Positions 33,270 through 35,776 of a stretch of 35,776 nucleotides of DNA are shown here, piece after piece. Each line of letters opens with the position of its first letter. The stretch's first letter is position 1. Location of the stretch: the NCBI GenBank assembly GCA_002172675.1, contig NETF01000198.1, positions 1 through 35,776 on the forward strand. The letters run 5' to 3'. Source of the stretch: an unicellular cyanobacterium SU3. GTDB lineage: Bacteria > Cyanobacteriota > Cyanobacteriia > Cyanobacteriales > Microcystaceae. The notes under the pieces are model-generated. The model was not told where the DNA came from, did no database searches, and worked only from the letters and a program-made list of their open reading frames with translations. Made by a program: the position numbers and the translations under genes.

Positions 33270-35099
33270 TTAAAAATGAAAAGTAGCTGATAGAAATGGC
33301 CCATTAAAATTTTCTTCAAATCCAAAATCATTATTATCTCGCGTATTTTTATAATCCATTTCGTAGAAACGATAGCCTAGTTGTAAAGAAATTTGTTGAT
33401 GAACCCACCAATCAACGCCAAATAATAAATTCCAACTAATATTAGTGTCTCCTGCTAATCCAAATCCTGACGCATCCCCTCGCAACCAAAATGTAATGGG
33501 ATCAGAAATTTGTAGACCAAGTTTTCCTCCTAATAAGGGTTCTAACCAGGTTCTATCTCTTTTAAAATTTTGTTGTGTCGTTGCTTCAAAGTTAACTAAG
33601 GTACTTGATATTTTAATAGTGGTGATAGCTTCAATATCGATACTAATATCATTTAAACGAACCCCTGCAATGGGTTGAAACCATAATAAGGGATAGGGAC
33701 GATTTGAAGGTTTATCGGGTAATTGATGGAAGGGAAGCTCACCAAAATGATAACTAATAGCAAAGTCATAAATACCTTGCTCAAATTGTAAACTGGTTTG
33801 ATTATCTATATTTAGTGTTTGGGTCTGTCGGTTAGCTTGGAATTCTTGAATTCTATTAATGTTTTCAATTTGTTGATCAAGGAAATTTTTGGTTGCTTCT
33901 AGTTGGTTTTCAAGATTGTTTAATGCTTCACTATTATTGGTTTCTTGAAGGGTTTGAATTTGTTGATTGAGTTGGTCTAAATTATCTCGTGTTTGTATCA
34001 GTTGTTCTTGTAGTTGTCCAATGTTGGAAAGTTGATTTAAGTTTCTGATTTGATTATTTAATGTTTGTAACTCATCTATTATTGGTAAGTCTTGAATCTG
34101 TAAAGCGATAATTCTACTCAGAGGTTGGGTGTTAGGATCAAAAGGTGGCAACTGATCAAATTCTAAGCCAAGATTTTGTATATCTTCAAGTTGAATATCT
34201 AAGATTTGTAAGGTTTGACGGCCTGTTATTAGTTGCTCTTCAAATTGTTGAAGTTTAAAGTTTAATTCTTGAAAATTTTGTTCTTTTTCAGAAAAAATTG
34301 TTTGAATATTTTGTAAGTTTTGGTCTAGTTGTTGTAATGGCTTTTCATCTCTAATCTCTTGAATATCAGTTACTATTTGTCTATCTTGATTTAGCCGATC
34401 AATAATGTTTTCTAGTCTATTATTAACATTAGTATTTAATAAAAAGTTTAAGGTATTAAGAGGATTCGGTTCTCTTGAGCGTTCAATAGAAAGATTACCA
34501 ATTCCTTGTAAACTAGCAAAATAACCATCAATAATAAACCCCCAACGACCTTTCCAACCTTCAAAGCGTCCACTTGCTGCAACTCGCAAAGTATCTAATA
34601 ATTCCCCTAAACTTAGATGATAACTAACCGTTTTTCCCCTAGCAGAAACGGTTCCATAGGTATTAATCGGAACAGTAGCGTAGGGTTGTAATTTAAAATG
34701 CCATCGGTCACTATTATCACTATTATATATGTTTTTAATCTCGTAATCTTCAAATGTAAATAAATCTTCGGATGATGTTTCCTGAGTATTCAATAATGAT
34801 TCATTGCTCTGATTAATGGCTTCTACTTCATCCGTGACTTCTAATAAATCAAGCGCACAAGAACTATTAGGCTCTATTTCATTTTCTATTTTTTGATCTT
34901 TATTGAAAGTAAGAGTCGGTTTAACAGTATTATTCAACGGGATAAATATTGAACAAGAAGCATTGACTTTAGTTTCTTTAATATCATTAGTTTCAGTAGC
35001 ATTCACTACTGTATTTTGTAATAAAAAAAGAAAACTACTGATTAAAAATCCCTGAAAAATAAATACTGTCCAAATTATTTGAGGAAATGGAGCAAGCAT
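33270..35099 (-). CDS. Outer-membrane-barrel-like protein with internal coiled coil
   Basis: 609 residues. A hydrophobic N-terminal segment (TVFIFQGFLISSFLFLLQNT, about 11-30) acts as signal or anchor. A disordered, acidic region follows to about 130. Residues about 133-205 (DRWHFKLQPYATVPINTYGT, RWGFIIDGYFASLQGIGNLS) and 436-609 consist of alternating aromatic/polar strands ending in the terminal phenylalanine F609 (GPFLSATFHF), as in beta-barrel outer-membrane proteins. Between them about 215-425 is a Gln/Asn/Leu-rich coiled coil (QLQEQLIQTRDNLDQLNQQI). The strands resemble the cyanobacterial group of small outer-membrane barrels with sequence such as LQLGYRFYEMDYKN. I know no characterised member with this insertion. 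The two small genes at 35151 and 35364 lie upstream on the same strand. Confidence 0.75.
   Translation of the reverse strand: MLAPFPQIIWTVFIFQGFLISSFLFLLQNTVVNATETNDIKETKVNASCSIFIPLNNTVKPTLTFNKDQKIENEIEPNSSCALDLLEVTDEVEAINQSNESLLNTQETSSEDLFTFEDYEIKNIYNSDNSDRWHFKLQPYATVPINTYGTVSARGKTVSYHLSLGELLDTLRVAASGRFEGWKGRWGFIIDGYFASLQGIGNLSIERSREPNPLNTLNFLLNTNVNNRLENIIDRLNQDRQIVTDIQEIRDEKPLQQLDQNLQNIQTIFSEKEQNFQELNFKLQQFEEQLITGRQTLQILDIQLEDIQNLGLEFDQLPPFDPNTQPLSRIIALQIQDLPIIDELQTLNNQIRNLNQLSNIGQLQEQLIQTRDNLDQLNQQIQTLQETNNSEALNNLENQLEATKNFLDQQIENINRIQEFQANRQTQTLNIDNQTSLQFEQGIYDFAISYHFGELPFHQLPDKPSNRPYPLLWFQPIAGVRLNDISIDIEAITTIKISSTLVNFEATTQQNFKRDRTWLEPLLGGKLGLQISDPITFWLRGDASGFGLAGDTNISWNLLFGVDWWVHQQISLQLGYRFYEMDYKNTRDNNDFGFEENFNGPFLSATFHF
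33825..34457 (-). other. Coiled-coil segment within the barrel-like protein
   Basis: This stretch encodes about 210 residues (about 215-425) with heptad Leu/Ile spacing, rich in Gln, Asn, Glu and Asp and nearly free of Gly and aromatics. Two breaks are seen, near LPPFDPNTQPLS (about 317-328) and near ETNNSEALN (about 386). The flanking residues return to barrel-like strands, so it reads as one domain inserted into another rather than a C-terminal addition. Confidence 0.65.
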
Positions 35100-35150
35100 T
35101 TTTTTATCCTCGATTATTATTTTTTGTTAGATAAATTTAGTTAAAAAACT

Positions 35151-35348
35151 TCATTGATTAAGTTTTTCTTGAATAATTTCAATTTGATTGTTTTTTTCAG
35201 TTAAGCCAAAATAATTCATCAATTTTATAACGCCAATAGAAACAATAACGCCAATCAATAAACCACTGCCTAACAACAAAAGAAAAATTTTCCTTGCTTG
35301 TTTGACAGCTTTTTGTTGTCTTTCGGTTTGTGGTGAATTATAATCCAT
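35151..35348 (-). CDS. Small single-helix membrane protein
   Basis: 65 residues. A basic, Gln-rich head (SPQTERQQKAVKQARK) precedes one hydrophobic helix (IFLLLLGSGLLIGVIVSIGVI, about 21-41), then a short polar tail, GLTEKNNQIEIIQEKLNQ. No family recognised. It starts 15 nt after the truncated gene at 35364 on the same strand and 51 nt before the barrel-like gene. Confidence 0.55.
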   Translation of the reverse strand: MDYNSPQTERQQKAVKQARKIFLLLLGSGLLIGVIVSIGVIKLMNYFGLTEKNNQIEIIQEKLNQ

Positions 35349-35363
35349 GATGAAATTATGTAA

Positions 35364-35645
35364 CTAATTGTCTAATAATTCTAACCCATTTAAAAAGCTT
35401 CTGGCACTACGGGTGTCTGTGATTGATTTCGGAAAGCGAACCCCTAAAGCATAAAGACGATTTTTAACAAGATAGAGTCTTAAAGTAATGATGTCATTTT
35501 CATTTTCAAAAGTCAGTTCTTTGCCGATATTTTCAGCTAATAAAACGTCTCTTTCTCTAGTCAATTTAAAATTCTCTTCTGGTGGTATTCTCTCTTGTAT
35601 TGCTTCTAATAAGACATCAGCATTCTCAACTTGTTCATCCGTCAA
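35364..35645 (-). pseudogene. 5'-truncated gene, C-terminal part of a cyanobacterial conserved protein
   Basis: The frame opens at TTG 35645 two codons after a stop and has no ATG. The 93 residues read as the C-terminal half of an envelope-type conserved family: GKELTFENENDIITLRLYLV then NRLYALGVRFPKSI and FLNGLELL (compare the common pattern xARxYLVNNRLYQLxV...FLxSFKLL). The first residues LTDEQVENADVLLEAI fit the internal helix that precedes it in such proteins. The signal peptide and first domain are missing; upstream DNA (35646 on) encodes nothing similar in any frame. So an insertion or deletion boundary lies at about 35646. Confidence 0.55.
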
Positions 35646-35776
35646 ACCTCATTCGTGACAACTTAAGGCTGTAAGTCAGATGTCAAGGGAGTTTTGCCTT
35701 ACAACTTTAATTTCAAAAGTTACCTAGAAACGGAAGAGAAAAGTTAGCGTATGCTGTCCGCTAACAAAAATCTTAA
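35646..35776. other. Foreign-looking right edge
   Basis: 131 bp that interrupts the upstream part of the truncated gene. It carries a 7-bp inverted repeat, GTTAGCG (35743-35749) and CGCTAAC (35759-35765), of the kind found at ends of IS200/IS605-type elements. No transposase frame is visible before the window ends, so an insertion sequence end is only a suggestion. Confidence 0.35.

Noticed and set aside
35660-35690. TTGACA-like box on the minus strand as promoter for the truncated gene
   Set aside because: No acceptable -10 box at the right distance, and the downstream gene lacks a start codon.

Overview
The window is a piece of an AT-rich unicellular cyanobacterial chromosome. The evidence is repeated HIP1 octamers (GCGATCGC, for example near 9803, 11722, 18199, 25917, 28110, 31251, 32539, 32612 and 32645), a magnesium-chelatase H-type subunit, a carotenoid-isomerase-like oxidoreductase, a nitrate-reductase-associated protein, and several cyanobacteria-typical families (DUF1206, DUF2079, DUF2949, DivIVA/Cdv3-like). 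The gene style resembles the Crocosphaera/Cyanothece group, but no taxonomic marker is present, so the genus is a guess.

Layout. 1-390: remnant of a group II intron on the minus strand, running off the left edge. 577-4449: a secreted glycine-zipper-like small protein, then hisG and clpC. 4468-4828: remains of two toxin-antitoxin-type genes. 4860-10140: a membrane protein/lipoprotein pair, a metallophosphoesterase, a coiled-coil protein and a PAP2 phosphatase. 10184-15341: an MscS channel, then a short ChlH paralogue. 15384-16777: a PIN-domain toxin gene broken by a 91-bp MITE, the tail of its antitoxin, and rsmE. 17137-21007: a fused oxidoreductase-SelD gene followed by a CrtISO-like gene. 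21205-25197: small cyanobacterial genes, a DUF2079 membrane protein, gcvT, and divergent narM. 25177-25628: a decayed MntA/HepT pair. 25773-28055: bioB, bioY and lspA. 28069-28874: an intact MNT/HEPN pair. 29095-32171: a secreted pentapeptide-repeat protein, hisIE and a DivIVA/Cdv3-like protein. 32394-35645: small secreted or membrane proteins and an outer-membrane-barrel-like protein with a long internal coiled coil. The right edge is a truncated gene against unrelated sequence.

How genes connect. bioB and bioY form a synthesis-plus-uptake unit for biotin, with a strong hairpin over their junction. hisG and hisIE are two histidine steps encoded apart, as is usual in cyanobacteria. The two HEPN/MNT modules, the PIN pair and the ImmA/HicB scraps show repeated arrival and decay of toxin-antitoxin genes between housekeeping genes. 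I see no CRISPR array, tRNA, rRNA, prophage or complete insertion sequence.

Most noteworthy: (1) the MITE in the PIN gene, whose TA target duplication and 93-bp net insertion allow exact reconstruction of the intact gene; (2) the oxidoreductase-SelD fusion; (3) the barrel-like protein split by a coiled coil of about 210 residues; (4) the 17-bp perfect hairpin spanning the bioB stop codon just before bioY; (5) a dispersed-repeat-like sequence translated in frame inside the ChlH paralogue. I do not see a convincing wholly new multi-gene system.
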